Shown here in pieces: positions 23,778-32,307 of a DNA stretch of 43,100 nt. The position numbers and the translations under genes were made by a program. Numbering within the stretch: position 1 is the stretch's first letter; each line of letters begins with the position of its first letter. The notes under the pieces were generated by a model. It saw only the letters and a program-made list of their open reading frames with translations, was not told the DNA's origin and searched no databases. Source of the stretch: Thermoplasmata archaeon (lineage in GTDB: Archaea > Thermoplasmatota > Thermoplasmata > Thermoplasmatales > Thermoplasmataceae); contig JAKAAY010000013.1 of NCBI GenBank assembly GCA_021802055.1, positions 1 through 43,100 on the forward strand, in the 5' to 3' direction.

Positions 23778-26423
23778 TCATACCATCCCAAATTTTTTCT
23801 CTATAAGCTGGTTTATGATCGGGTTTCCGTCTATTTCTTTAAGTAATATTTTTGACTCTTCATAGGTTATGCCTGCCATTTCCTTAAGAACAGAAATCTC
23901 TGTGATGACGTACGCGTGAACAACCAATGGTTCCACCAGCATCGAGTTTTTCCTGTTGACTTCAGCAAGTCTGTCGAGGATCTCTGCATGGTCTGATAGA
24001 TCCCCGGATAGAAGTACTTCTGCAACATAGCCAAATGCCTTCACGATTGGTAACTTGCATGCACTGAGGTCTGCCAGAAGCTCCTCAAGCTTTACAGCTA
24101 TACCGGACTGCTTCTGATACCGGTAAAAATAGAATCGGGCAAAAAGACCGAGAGAAATGCCCACGTAATCTTTGGAAACGCTGGAATAGTCCATAAGTTT
24201 CCTCAGACAAACCTCTGTATATTCATCCCTGTTGAAGAGCATGAATATGCCTGACCCAACCAAGTAGTAGAAAGGAAGAAAATCTTCCTGAAATTCCGGT
24301 GAATCCCCGAAGTAATCTGTCAACTTATCATTGATAACCCCTGAGAGGCAAGACTCAGCCATCATCTTGAAAGCTTCTCCCATTCTGACCCACTGTCTTA
24401 GGTTGACTTCCATGGCCACATTGATCATTCTTTCTGCAAAGCTAGCCGCATCCTGAAATCGCTCAGCCATCATGGAACGCTTTGCCAGCAGCCTTAGAAA
24501 CAGATATTCTATGTATTTGTCGTCGATAATTGAGATCAGATTCTTCTCGGTCTCGATGTACGCAGTTGCTTCCTTGTATTCGCCCACGTTGTCATAGGAC
24601 TCCATAAGGTTGAATATTGAATAGCTCCTCACCCGAAGGTTACCGGTAGAGAATGTAGTCCTGATGGAACTCTTGTATCTGCTGATTTCTGCTTCCAGGT
24701 CTCCACGATATCCGGATACAATTGCCATGTTGTTGAGGCAGGTCGTCAGCAGATCCATATCCTTTTCCGTCTTGCAGAGATCCACGACCTTCATGTAATA
24801 TTCCTCGGCCTTGTCATATTCCGCCTTTTCTAAGGATATGTTGCCTATGATCAGATTAGCACTCCCCTGGATACGCCAGAGGTTAAGCTTCGTGGTGTCG
24901 GCGACAATTTTCTCTGCCAGTTCCCTGGCCTCAGAGTATTTCTTCTCCTTCAGATAATCCGTTGCTCTGACAACCAGCGCATCATAATAGACCGCCTCAT
25001 CTTTTCTGGCCAGATTGATTATAGCCTCCACAGTGTCAAAACATTTCCCATGGTCTCCCTTAAGAAGATAAAGCCTGGAGAGCAGCAACTTGGCCTCCAG
25101 AGGATCGATATCAGTAAATTCATCGTCGCCGAAGCAGATCAGCGCCTCGTCGTTCCTGCTAAGCTCAGCAAGGGTTTTGCACTTGACGTATCTAATCTGG
25201 CGCACCACCGAGGGGATCTTCAGTGAAGGCTCTATTTCCCTGATGAAGGAAAGAAGGCTTTCGGAAGTGGGAAAGCTGTCTGCTATTCTCAGCCCGACAG
25301 CACTTAGAATGTTTTCAGCCTCATTCACGTTTCCGGAGTTGAGAAGCAGTTTCAGTTTCGTGCTAAGCGGAAATCTTTCATATCCCGGGGAGGTAGAAAT
25401 CCTCTTCATGAGTTCGCTAACCTGGCCTGAGGTCACTGTAGAGGCATAATATCTTGAGAATTGGGGACTGTAAAAAGTATATCCTGCATGGTCGCCGTAT
25501 ATAATGTCCTGTTCTGAGAGTCGGAGCAATATCTCCTTCACTTCAGTCTCAGACTTTCCCATAACGACAGTGCAGTCACTCTCGGAGATACTGCCGCCAA
25601 AAAGCAGCATTGCATCAAGAAGGTAAATTTCGTGTGTGCTAAGTGCCTGAATTATGGTCTGGTATAGATCATCAGGCGAAGGTGGAACAGGCAGAAACCT
25701 GTAAGCGGCCTCATTAAGTTTGTTGTCAGGACCAATTATTCCCACCCGCTTGTAGTAAGAAAGCGCATATTTGAGCATTGAAATGTTTCCGTCGCAGAGG
25801 CTGTATACGTCCGAGAGGAAGTCGTCCGGGAGGGTATAGTGGTATTCCCCTGCAACAAGGGAAAAATCCCTCAATTCAGGACGGGACAGTCTTGTCAGCA
25901 GTATGCCGCCATTCAGATCCGCCTCTCTCAGGAATGTTCTGAGCATTATATTAGAGAAGTCACTCACTCTTATAGTGCCTATTAGTGGAACCTTCCTTTC
26001 CCTCAGCAAATCTGATAAGTAGATAAAATAATCCAAACTTTCAGGAGTTGCATCGTTAAGGTTTTCCAGTACAACCACAGGAGGAATTTTCCTGCTTGCA
26101 ATGGCTTCAGAGATGCCGCGCTCAATGCCCGCTGGTGTGTGATCCGTGGCTGCAACTCCCAGTGCGCTCAGCATGCTGATGTATAGTCCGTATTTCTGGC
26201 TCTCTCCCGATGGACCCAGGGTGGACACTATGATTTCAACATTCTGCTTGCTGCATTCCCCCTTCAGGATCCTGATAAGCTCAGTGAGTCCCCATCCCGC
26301 CGGCCCGAAAACAAGAAAAGAATTTGGATCGTTCCTGACGGAGTCAAGGATAACATTATAACACTCGGTCAGAGAAATTTCAGGCTCCATTAAAGACTCA
26401 TGTAGTCCCACTGTCTTAAACAT
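23778..26423 (-). CDS. STAND-like NTPase/TPR protein with degenerate P-loop
   Basis: The 881-residue protein has the layout of STAND regulators: an N-terminal AAA/NACHT-like domain (residues about 15-220), a winged-helix-like linker (about 255-330), and about 500 residues of TPR-like helical repeats (for example KAEYDKAEEYYMKVVDLC). The P-loop reads GPAGWGLTE at residues 40-48, where GPAGWGKTT would be expected: the catalytic lysine is Leu46. The Walker B region is VVVLENLND. It may therefore bind but not hydrolyse nucleotide, or not bind it. STAND proteins act as signal switches in transcription or defence. TATA-like AT-rich DNA precedes the ATG. Followed directly by a Cys-rich small gene. 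Confidence 0.72.
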   Translation of the reverse strand: MFKTVGLHESLMEPEISLTECYNVILDSVRNDPNSFLVFGPAGWGLTELIRILKGECSKQNVEIIVSTLGPSGESQKYGLYISMLSALGVAATDHTPAGIERGISEAIASRKIPPVVVLENLNDATPESLDYFIYLSDLLRERKVPLIGTIRVSDFSNIMLRTFLREADLNGGILLTRLSRPELRDFSLVAGEYHYTLPDDFLSDVYSLCDGNISMLKYALSYYKRVGIIGPDNKLNEAAYRFLPVPPSPDDLYQTIIQALSTHEIYLLDAMLLFGGSISESDCTVVMGKSETEVKEILLRLSEQDIIYGDHAGYTFYSPQFSRYYASTVTSGQVSELMKRISTSPGYERFPLSTKLKLLLNSGNVNEAENILSAVGLRIADSFPTSESLLSFIREIEPSLKIPSVVRQIRYVKCKTLAELSRNDEALICFGDDEFTDIDPLEAKLLLSRLYLLKGDHGKCFDTVEAIINLARKDEAVYYDALVVRATDYLKEKKYSEARELAEKIVADTTKLNLWRIQGSANLIIGNISLEKAEYDKAEEYYMKVVDLCKTEKDMDLLTTCLNNMAIVSGYRGDLEAEISRYKSSIRTTFSTGNLRVRSYSIFNLMESYDNVGEYKEATAYIETEKNLISIIDDKYIEYLFLRLLAKRSMMAERFQDAASFAERMINVAMEVNLRQWVRMGEAFKMMAESCLSGVINDKLTDYFGDSPEFQEDFLPFYYLVGSGIFMLFNRDEYTEVCLRKLMDYSSVSKDYVGISLGLFARFYFYRYQKQSGIAVKLEELLADLSACKLPIVKAFGYVAEVLLSGDLSDHAEILDRLAEVNRKNSMLVEPLVVHAYVITEISVLKEMAGITYEESKILLKEIDGNPIINQLIEKKFGMV

Positions 26424-26471
26424 TGCGGGACAAAAATTTTTGTAATTTACTGCAGAATGTATTGAAATAGG

Positions 26472-27218
26472 TCATATTTGCACACGTCTGCCGGAGTATG
26501 TCAATTTTGAGACACCAAATTCTTTCATCTTCTCTAGGGTTTTAATTGGGAATACCGGTCCATCCCGGCACAGCTGAAAACCGTCGATGGAGCATGAATC
26601 ACAGATCCCTACGCCGCATTTCATGCTTCTCTCGAGGGAAAATTCTGCCTTGACTTCTCTGTCCCTTAAGAAATTATAGACGGCATAAAGCATCTTTTCA
26701 GGGCCGCATACGTATATCATTTCCACGTCCCTGTCAAACACCTTCAGACCCTCAATGGTGTTACCCTTCAACCCCATAGAGCCGTCGTCTGTGGTGACAA
26801 GCACCCTTTTCTGGTCAAAAATGCCAGTGAGGATGACCTCGCTCTTTTCACGTGCCGATATGATTCCGTAAGTGCGGCTATCAACAAGGGGAGCCAGGGA
26901 AGCCATTCCGGAACCAGCACCAATGACAAGCTTGTCTCCATCAACCACCGTGAAGTGGTTTCCGTATGGCCCTCGAATGTAAAGATTCTGGCCGGGCTTT
27001 GTGGATACTATGGCGGCAGAAGGTGGACCAAAATCCTTAACCGTTATGGTTTTAGTTTCGCCCAGGCTGGAGAGTGACATGGGGATTTCCCCTATGCCAG
27101 GAGTCCATACCATTACAAACTGACCGGGTAGAACATCCACATCCCACCTGAACGCAAGAGTCTTCACCGTGGGTGATTCTTCCCTTACCCAGAGCACCCT
27201 CGCTGCAAAGTGTGTCAC
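26472..27218 (-). CDS. pyrK: dihydroorotate dehydrogenase B, electron transfer subunit
   Basis: A 248-residue FAD/[2Fe-2S] protein. The ferredoxin-reductase-like half has the FAD region IPMSLSSLGE and the flavin-phosphate motif IRGPYGNHF. The NAD-binding loop is GAGSGMASLAPLV near residues 100-112. The C-terminal cluster has four cysteines in MKCGVGICDSC..C (C-x4-C-x2-C-x7-C). It passes electrons from dihydroorotate oxidation in PyrD to NAD. The start is GTG, overlapping the pyrD stop in a GTGA junction. The arginine common before PMS in bacterial PyrK is Ile here. Confidence 0.88.
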   Translation of the reverse strand: MTHFAARVLWVREESPTVKTLAFRWDVDVLPGQFVMVWTPGIGEIPMSLSSLGETKTITVKDFGPPSAAIVSTKPGQNLYIRGPYGNHFTVVDGDKLVIGAGSGMASLAPLVDSRTYGIISAREKSEVILTGIFDQKRVLVTTDDGSMGLKGNTIEGLKVFDRDVEMIYVCGPEKMLYAVYNFLRDREVKAEFSLERSMKCGVGICDSCSIDGFQLCRDGPVFPIKTLEKMKEFGVSKLTYSGRRVQI

Positions 27219-28144
27219 AGGGCAGCCCCCTTCAGGTCTGCAAGCTTTTCCACCTTCATCTGGTCAACCATGACATCCAGGTCTCTCGATATCCGGGAGA
27301 AAATTTCCCTGCCGTATCTCCCAACGGCCGTTCCTATCTGCACTGCGCTGGCCCCGGCCATTATATATTCCAGGACGTCAGCAGCTGTGGCAATGCCCCC
27401 CACTCCTATGACGTCGAAACCTGTCTCCTTCTTTATCTCGTACACGTACCTCAGACCAACATATTTTACGGCATTTCCTGATAGTCCACCATAAACGTTT
27501 GAAAGGACGGGTTTTCTGGCATTTATGTCTATCGCCATTCCCTTAATGGTGTTGATGACCACCACACTGTCTGCTCTTGAGCAGGAATGGGCAATCTCAA
27601 GCATATTGGAGACGTTGGGACTCAGCTTCGCGAGGACGGGAATCCTGACCCTGTTCTTCACGGCACCAATTATGGCTTCAACCATCTCAGGATCGCTGCC
27701 CATCTCCAGTCCAGTTCCGTTCACATGCGGACATGACAGGTTCAGTTCTACCGCAGTTGCACCGTAATTCTGCATGCTGAGGGCAAGCGCGGCATATTCA
27801 TCCGGGCCTGAACCAAAAATGCTTCCGATAACAGGTTTATGTGCCTCCAGGGCTATTTTTATCTCTTCTCCAAAGTTCCCAATGCCGGGATTGGCAAGTC
27901 CCACAGCATTGAGCAGGTTACCTCCGGGAAGATCCACGACAACCGGGGTGCTGTATCCCGGCCTTTCCACGGAACCTATTGATTTGGTAACAACGGCTCC
28001 TGCGCCTTCCTCAAGCACCCGTTTCATTGTATATCCGTTCTCATCGAGAATACCGGACGCAAGGATCAGCGGATTTTCAAGCCTTATACCTGCTGCTGTT
28101 ACAGAAAGCTCAGTCATAGAATTGGCCCGCAGGTCTATCGGCAT
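27215..28144 (-). CDS. pyrD: dihydroorotate dehydrogenase B, catalytic subunit
   Basis: A 309-residue FMN-dependent TIM-barrel enzyme that oxidises dihydroorotate to orotate in pyrimidine synthesis. Characteristic elements are ENPLILASGILDENG near the N-terminus, GNLLNAVGLANPG, VELNLSCPHVNGTG near 130-143 with the class 1 catalytic cysteine, VVINTIKGMAID, and FDVIGVGGIATAADVLEYIMAGASAVQIGTA for FMN phosphate. ATG at 28144 is used; ATG at 28117 (MTELSV) is an equally plausible start. It forms an operon with pyrK and the ORF upstream. Confidence 0.9.
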   Translation of the reverse strand: MPIDLRANSMTELSVTAAGIRLENPLILASGILDENGYTMKRVLEEGAGAVVTKSIGSVERPGYSTPVVVDLPGGNLLNAVGLANPGIGNFGEEIKIALEAHKPVIGSIFGSGPDEYAALALSMQNYGATAVELNLSCPHVNGTGLEMGSDPEMVEAIIGAVKNRVRIPVLAKLSPNVSNMLEIAHSCSRADSVVVINTIKGMAIDINARKPVLSNVYGGLSGNAVKYVGLRYVYEIKKETGFDVIGVGGIATAADVLEYIMAGASAVQIGTAVGRYGREIFSRISRDLDVMVDQMKVEKLADLKGAAL

Positions 28145-28179
28145 GAGGTCTATATTTCTTTTCAGACCGGTTTTGGATT

Positions 28180-28704
28180 TCAGATGTACTCGGCCACAAG
28201 GTCCAATGGGAAGTCCCTGACCTTAATGCTTGACGGGAGTTCACCCGGGCCAATGTAATATACCGTAATATTCTCCACGTTTACTGGGGTTCTGCTCAGA
28301 AAACCCCTGCCACCGAGCTTGATGAATTCAGCCACCCCCTCCCTCCTGCCAAAATTCATGACGATGTTGGGTGAATATTCCATGAATTCGTGGAGCATCT
28401 TCACAGGGATATAGTCGGGAATCACTACCAGATTTGCGCCATAGATGAAAGAGTCAATGAAGTCGCTCAGTCTGGAAGGGAAATTGAGCACGACCAGGTC
28501 AAAGTACTTTGAGAGAGACTCGTATACCCTGAAATTCATTTTGTTTCTGCTGAGGGCATCCACGTCAACAACAAAAACGTCCTCGATGCCTGAGGTCAGG
28601 AGTTCCTGCAAAGTACCGCCGCTGATGATGCTGCCCTTATCAACCGTGATGCAGGGAATCTCCATTCCAGAGTCCATACAACGGAGGTTAAGAATAATTT
28701 GCAT
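28180..28704 (-). CDS. unrecognised 174-residue protein, possibly HisA-related barrel fragment
   Basis: The sequence has alternating strands and helices (DVFVVDVDALSRN, DLVVLNFPSRLSDFID, NLVVIPDYIPVKML, NIVMNFGRREGVAEFI) like part of a TIM barrel. The start PCITVDKGSIISGGTLQELL is reminiscent of the HisA-related COG1411 family. At 174 residues it is short for a full barrel. No catalytic residues can be assigned. It is the first gene of a unit with pyrD and pyrK (36-nt gap), with a CATATGATAC box about 26 nt before the ATG. A role linked to pyrimidine synthesis is only a context guess. Confidence 0.5.
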   Translation of the reverse strand: MQIILNLRCMDSGMEIPCITVDKGSIISGGTLQELLTSGIEDVFVVDVDALSRNKMNFRVYESLSKYFDLVVLNFPSRLSDFIDSFIYGANLVVIPDYIPVKMLHEFMEYSPNIVMNFGRREGVAEFIKLGGRGFLSRTPVNVENITVYYIGPGELPSSIKVRDFPLDLVAEYI

Positions 28705-28810
28705 GGTCTTGCCGTGTCAATGTGTATCATATGGCAAATGTGGCGAATGTCATCAGACCCTTAATTTTATGGGTTTTATTGATCATTTGGTAACAGGTTG
28801 TCTGAAACAA

Positions 28811-28820
28811 TAAAAATATA
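28811..28820 (+). promoter_or_regulatory. TATA-like box of the tandem Usp gene
   Basis: TAAAAATATA is centred 25 nt before TTG 28841. It supports that non-ATG start, as the only nearby ATG (28828) meets a stop after one codon. Confidence 0.5.
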
Positions 28821-28840
28821 TCTTACAATGCGATAAGATT

Positions 28841-29665
28841 TTGTTGCTTGAAGTTTCTAGAACATACGGTCTCCGTCTTGAAAAAATTATTGTGCCCATG
28901 GCGAAAGGTGACAGGTCTAAGAGGGTCCTGGGGCTTTCCTTTCTGCTTGCAAGAAAGTTCAACAGCGAGATAACCGCGCTCACCGTGAAGGACTCCAGAA
29001 GGGAGATAACGTGGAGTGACAAGGTCGCAGTCGTTACAAGGGCCTACAGGGATGGAAAGCGCGACGGCCTTAACGTGGTGCCCAAAGTCAAGTCTGCCAG
29101 GGGGATCAAGGAAGGGATCATAGAAGAACTCAACTCCAGGAACTATGACATTGCAATGATGGCAGTTGAGAGGCGGGCGTTTCTCTCATCGTCTGTGCTC
29201 GGATCCATCGGGGATTTTGTATTCAAACATAGCAGGACTACCGTAGCTGCTTTCAGCATCAGGAATGCCACTTTTGATTACGGCAGGATCATGGTGCCTC
29301 TTTCGGAACAGATAACCACGAGGACTGCACTCTCGTTTGCCCTGGCCCTGAAGGTCTCCACGGGTTCGGAACTGGTGCTTCTTGACCTGAGGAAATTTGA
29401 CAAAAAGCCCGTTCACGGGTTCAAGCTGGTCTTCGAGCAGTTTGATGAGTTTGTGCAGCGGTTCGGCCCCGGGATCGGTATAATAAAACCCGTCATCGGT
29501 GGCAATGCCCTGAGCCAGACGGTTCTTTCGGCAGCACATGGGTCAAAACCGAGCCTCATTGTGATGGGACCTTCCATTCAGCAGGGCAGACCACTCAGGA
29601 TCAACAGCATCATGAATTCCATAACCAAGCTTTCACCTTGTGACGTGGCTCTAGTTAAGAAATGA
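28841..29665 (+). CDS. tandem universal stress protein (UspA-like)
   Basis: The 274-residue protein contains two Usp folds. The first begins RLEKIIVPMAKGDRSKRVLGLSFLLARKF and ends SRTTVAAF. The second begins YGRIMVPLSEQITTRTALSFALALKV and ends IVMGPSIQ...SPCDVALVKK. The ATP-binding glycine motif GxxG-9x-G[ST] is weak (GPSIQQGRPLRINSIMNS), so nucleotide binding is uncertain. It begins with TTG. Its 3' end overlaps kdpC by 15 nt in the convergent direction. Usp domains are linked to K+ transport control in other prokaryotes, so a link to Kdp is possible. Confidence 0.8.
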   Translation: MLLEVSRTYGLRLEKIIVPMAKGDRSKRVLGLSFLLARKFNSEITALTVKDSRREITWSDKVAVVTRAYRDGKRDGLNVVPKVKSARGIKEGIIEELNSRNYDIAMMAVERRAFLSSSVLGSIGDFVFKHSRTTVAAFSIRNATFDYGRIMVPLSEQITTRTALSFALALKVSTGSELVLLDLRKFDKKPVHGFKLVFEQFDEFVQRFGPGIGIIKPVIGGNALSQTVLSAAHGSKPSLIVMGPSIQQGRPLRINSIMNSITKLSPCDVALVKK

Positions 29666-30304
29666 CTGGTTTATGATCCCATGGCTAATCATGCTTTCAA
29701 TGATGGAGATGTCCAGTTGCACTGTGTTCACATAGAACGATCCAAATACAGGAAAGTTCTGCTGCTCATTGCCTGAAATCAGGCCCACAAGGTAGCTGCT
29801 CATGGAAGAGATTGTGACCGGCACGTCCCTGGCCGCATAGAATATGGACAGGTTCTGGGCTATCCTCGGCACCTGGAGGAGTGCGTCCGCAACGGGGATA
29901 CTTGGGTCCAGTCCTGAAGCAGAGTAACTCACCATATCGATGCTTAACTCAGACACAGTTACGTTGGGATTCTCCTGTAGAAACCTGTGTATATATTCCC
30001 TGGTCAGGTTCAGAAGTTGAGGGTTGTCGATGGAATAAGAATATGCACCGGATTCAGACAGATTATAGTTTATGGCTGATGGACGGGGTTGAAAGAATAT
30101 GGAGAAGTTGAAGGCCTCTGCCAGGTAATATGAGCCGTAAACTGTGCCGTTGATCACAATGGGGGATCCTTCGGCCTGATTTGGATCTATGGCCTGGGTG
30201 GCTGCCGATATGGCTGTGGGTATGACATAACCCAGCAGCAGCATGATTGCAACGGTGAAAGCCGCAATTCTACTGGCTGTCTTGAGGGCTGATGCGTTTA
30301 CCAT
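29651..30304 (-). CDS. kdpC: K+-transporting ATPase subunit KdpC
   Basis: A 217-residue protein with one N-terminal transmembrane helix (residues about 11-33) and an extracytoplasmic domain. GSYYLAEAFNFSIFFQPRPSAINYNLSESGAYSYSIDNPQLL corresponds to the conserved KdpC core (G..f..p.yF..RPSa..yn...SGgsnlgptn). DPSIPVADALLQVPRIA is the second conserved block. Family consensus has Ser-Gly-Ala/Gly with Asn-Leu, which is altered here to SGAYSYS. It starts with ATG overlapping the kdpB stop by 7 nt, after a GGGGTG Shine-Dalgarno. KdpC stabilises the KdpB-KdpA complex. Confidence 0.85.
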   Translation of the reverse strand: MVNASALKTASRIAAFTVAIMLLLGYVIPTAISAATQAIDPNQAEGSPIVINGTVYGSYYLAEAFNFSIFFQPRPSAINYNLSESGAYSYSIDNPQLLNLTREYIHRFLQENPNVTVSELSIDMVSYSASGLDPSIPVADALLQVPRIAQNLSIFYAARDVPVTISSMSSYLVGLISGNEQQNFPVFGSFYVNTVQLDISIIESMISHGIINQSFLN

Positions 30305-32307
30305 GCAACACCCCCAAGAATCAGCAGCATGTAGATCACCTTTATTGCCAGAAATGGGAAGATGGCACCTCCGATGCCGTAGAGCATCATGTTACGTTTC
30401 AGAAGCTCGTTCGCGCTGGAAGGCCTGAACGATACACCCCTGATGGCAAGCGGGAGCAGCGCTATAATTATGACTGTGTTGTAAATCAGCGCCGCAGTTA
30501 CGGCCAGGATCGGGTTTGTGAGATCCAGGACGTTCAGGAAATTCAGTACAGCGAATGATGAAAACATCGCAGGAATTATGACAAAATACTTTGAAATGTC
30601 GTTCGCAAAACTGAATGTGGTAAGCGCACCCCTGGTGATGAGCACCTGCTTCCCCAGGAAAATCACGTCGAGAAGTTTCGTGGGGTCGTTATCGAGATCT
30701 ACCATATTGGCCGCCTCCTTTGCTGCAGGGGTTCCGGAGTTCATGGCCAGGCCGACATCGGCCTTCGCGAGAGCCGGTGCGTCATTTGTTCCATCTCCCA
30801 CCATTGCCACCATCTTGCTGTTCTCCTTCTCGCGAAGTACGACCTGGTACTTGTCCATAGGCGTGCTGTTTGCAACAAATTCGTCGATGCCGCTTTCCTG
30901 GGAGATCTGCTGGGCGGTGATCTCATCGTCACCGGTGCACATGATGGTCTTTATATCCATCTCGCGGATGGAATTTATGCGCTCCCTGATGCCTGGCTTC
31001 AGGATGTCTATGAGCTCTATGACCCCTATGAACCTGCCATTCTTAATGACCGGAAGGGCCGTTCCGCCCCTTGATGATATCTCCTTGCAGACGCCCTCCA
31101 CATATTGGTCCCTGATGCCGAATCTCTCCTCCAGTGCCTTGAGGGCACCCTTTATTATCGTTTCATTCTCTCCGGTTATCCCGCTCGATTTAGTTTCTGC
31201 TGAAAATGCCTTGAACTCGTAGCCTGACATTTCCTGCTCGGAGACGCTGGCACCGTAAGATTTTGCCAGTTTTGCGATGGATATCCCTTCTCTTGTGAGA
31301 TCGGGCAGGGAACATTTCAGGCAGTCGAGGGCAAACTCCTTCTGGTCGACGCCTGGCACAGAATAGAACTTCCTCGCCTCACGCTCACCCATGGTGATTG
31401 TGCCGGTTTTGTCCAGTATGACTGTGTCAATATCGCCCGCGTTCTCCACAGCCTTCCCGCTCTTGGCCATTATGTTGTACTTTGAGATGCGGTTGATCGA
31501 GGCAATTCCAATGGCAGAAAGCAGGGCGCCGATTGTGGTGGGAATCAGGCATATCAGGAGCACCATGAGCACCATCAGGTTCGGTGCATTTCCGAGAAAC
31601 AGCGATAGGGAGAAAAGCGATGCTGTCACAATGAGGAATATGAGTGTGAGACCTGCAAGAAAAATTGTCAATGCAACCTCGTTGGGCGTCTTCTCCCTGG
31701 TGGCTGCATTAACGAGTTCAATCATCTTGTCAATAAACGTTTCGCCTGGATCGCTTGTCACCCTGATCCTCAGATGATCGGTGGTGAGCAGTGTAGATCC
31801 CGTAACACCGTCACCCACGAGTTTCAGCGATGGCCTGGACTCTCCCGTTATGTTGCTCTCCATGACGAAGCCGGAGCCTTCCAGGACCTCCCCGTCTGAT
31901 GGTATCTCCTCCCCGGCACCGACATTAACGATATCTCCTTTCCTGAGGGATGATGAAGGTACTATACTCTCTGTCCCGTCATCCGAGATTTTCCTGGCAA
32001 TGGTCTCTTTCCGCATCTTCTTGAGTGATTCCACAATGGTTCTGCTCTTTCCTTCCGAGACTGCATAGCTGAAGTTGGCAAAGAGGAGCGTCAGGAAGAG
32101 CATCACGATCACAGACAAGTAGAACTCTTCGTAGCTTGCTGTGGCCGGGAGTGAAAAAGATCCGGGGAATATGGCCATGAAGATGGAGAGGACGAACGCC
32201 ACTTCGGTCAGCAGCATGACCGGGTTCCTGAGTTCTGAGACCGGGTTGAACTGCAACATGGTTGTCTTAAGGATGGACGGAATCTGTGCCACGTTTATCC
32301 TGAACAT
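30298..32307 (-). CDS. kdpB: K+-transporting P-type ATPase subunit KdpB
   Basis: A catalytic subunit of about 669 residues. TGES (actuator) is near residue 150. The phosphorylation motif ILDKTGTITMGE is near 300. The nucleotide-binding and hinge motifs include MVGDGTNDAPALAKADVGLAMNSGT. The total length matches KdpB (about 680). I choose the ATG at 32307 (MFRINV), because it forms a TAATG junction with the kdpA stop and has GGAGG 6 nt upstream; the ATG at 32319 is the alternative. It hydrolyses ATP to drive K+ uptake through KdpA. Confidence 0.93.
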   Translation of the reverse strand: MFRINVAQIPSILKTTMLQFNPVSELRNPVMLLTEVAFVLSIFMAIFPGSFSLPATASYEEFYLSVIVMLFLTLLFANFSYAVSEGKSRTIVESLKKMRKETIARKISDDGTESIVPSSSLRKGDIVNVGAGEEIPSDGEVLEGSGFVMESNITGESRPSLKLVGDGVTGSTLLTTDHLRIRVTSDPGETFIDKMIELVNAATREKTPNEVALTIFLAGLTLIFLIVTASLFSLSLFLGNAPNLMVLMVLLICLIPTTIGALLSAIGIASINRISKYNIMAKSGKAVENAGDIDTVILDKTGTITMGEREARKFYSVPGVDQKEFALDCLKCSLPDLTREGISIAKLAKSYGASVSEQEMSGYEFKAFSAETKSSGITGENETIIKGALKALEERFGIRDQYVEGVCKEISSRGGTALPVIKNGRFIGVIELIDILKPGIRERINSIREMDIKTIMCTGDDEITAQQISQESGIDEFVANSTPMDKYQVVLREKENSKMVAMVGDGTNDAPALAKADVGLAMNSGTPAAKEAANMVDLDNDPTKLLDVIFLGKQVLITRGALTTFSFANDISKYFVIIPAMFSSFAVLNFLNVLDLTNPILAVTAALIYNTVIIIALLPLAIRGVSFRPSSANELLKRNMMLYGIGGAIFPFLAIKVIYMLLILGGVAW

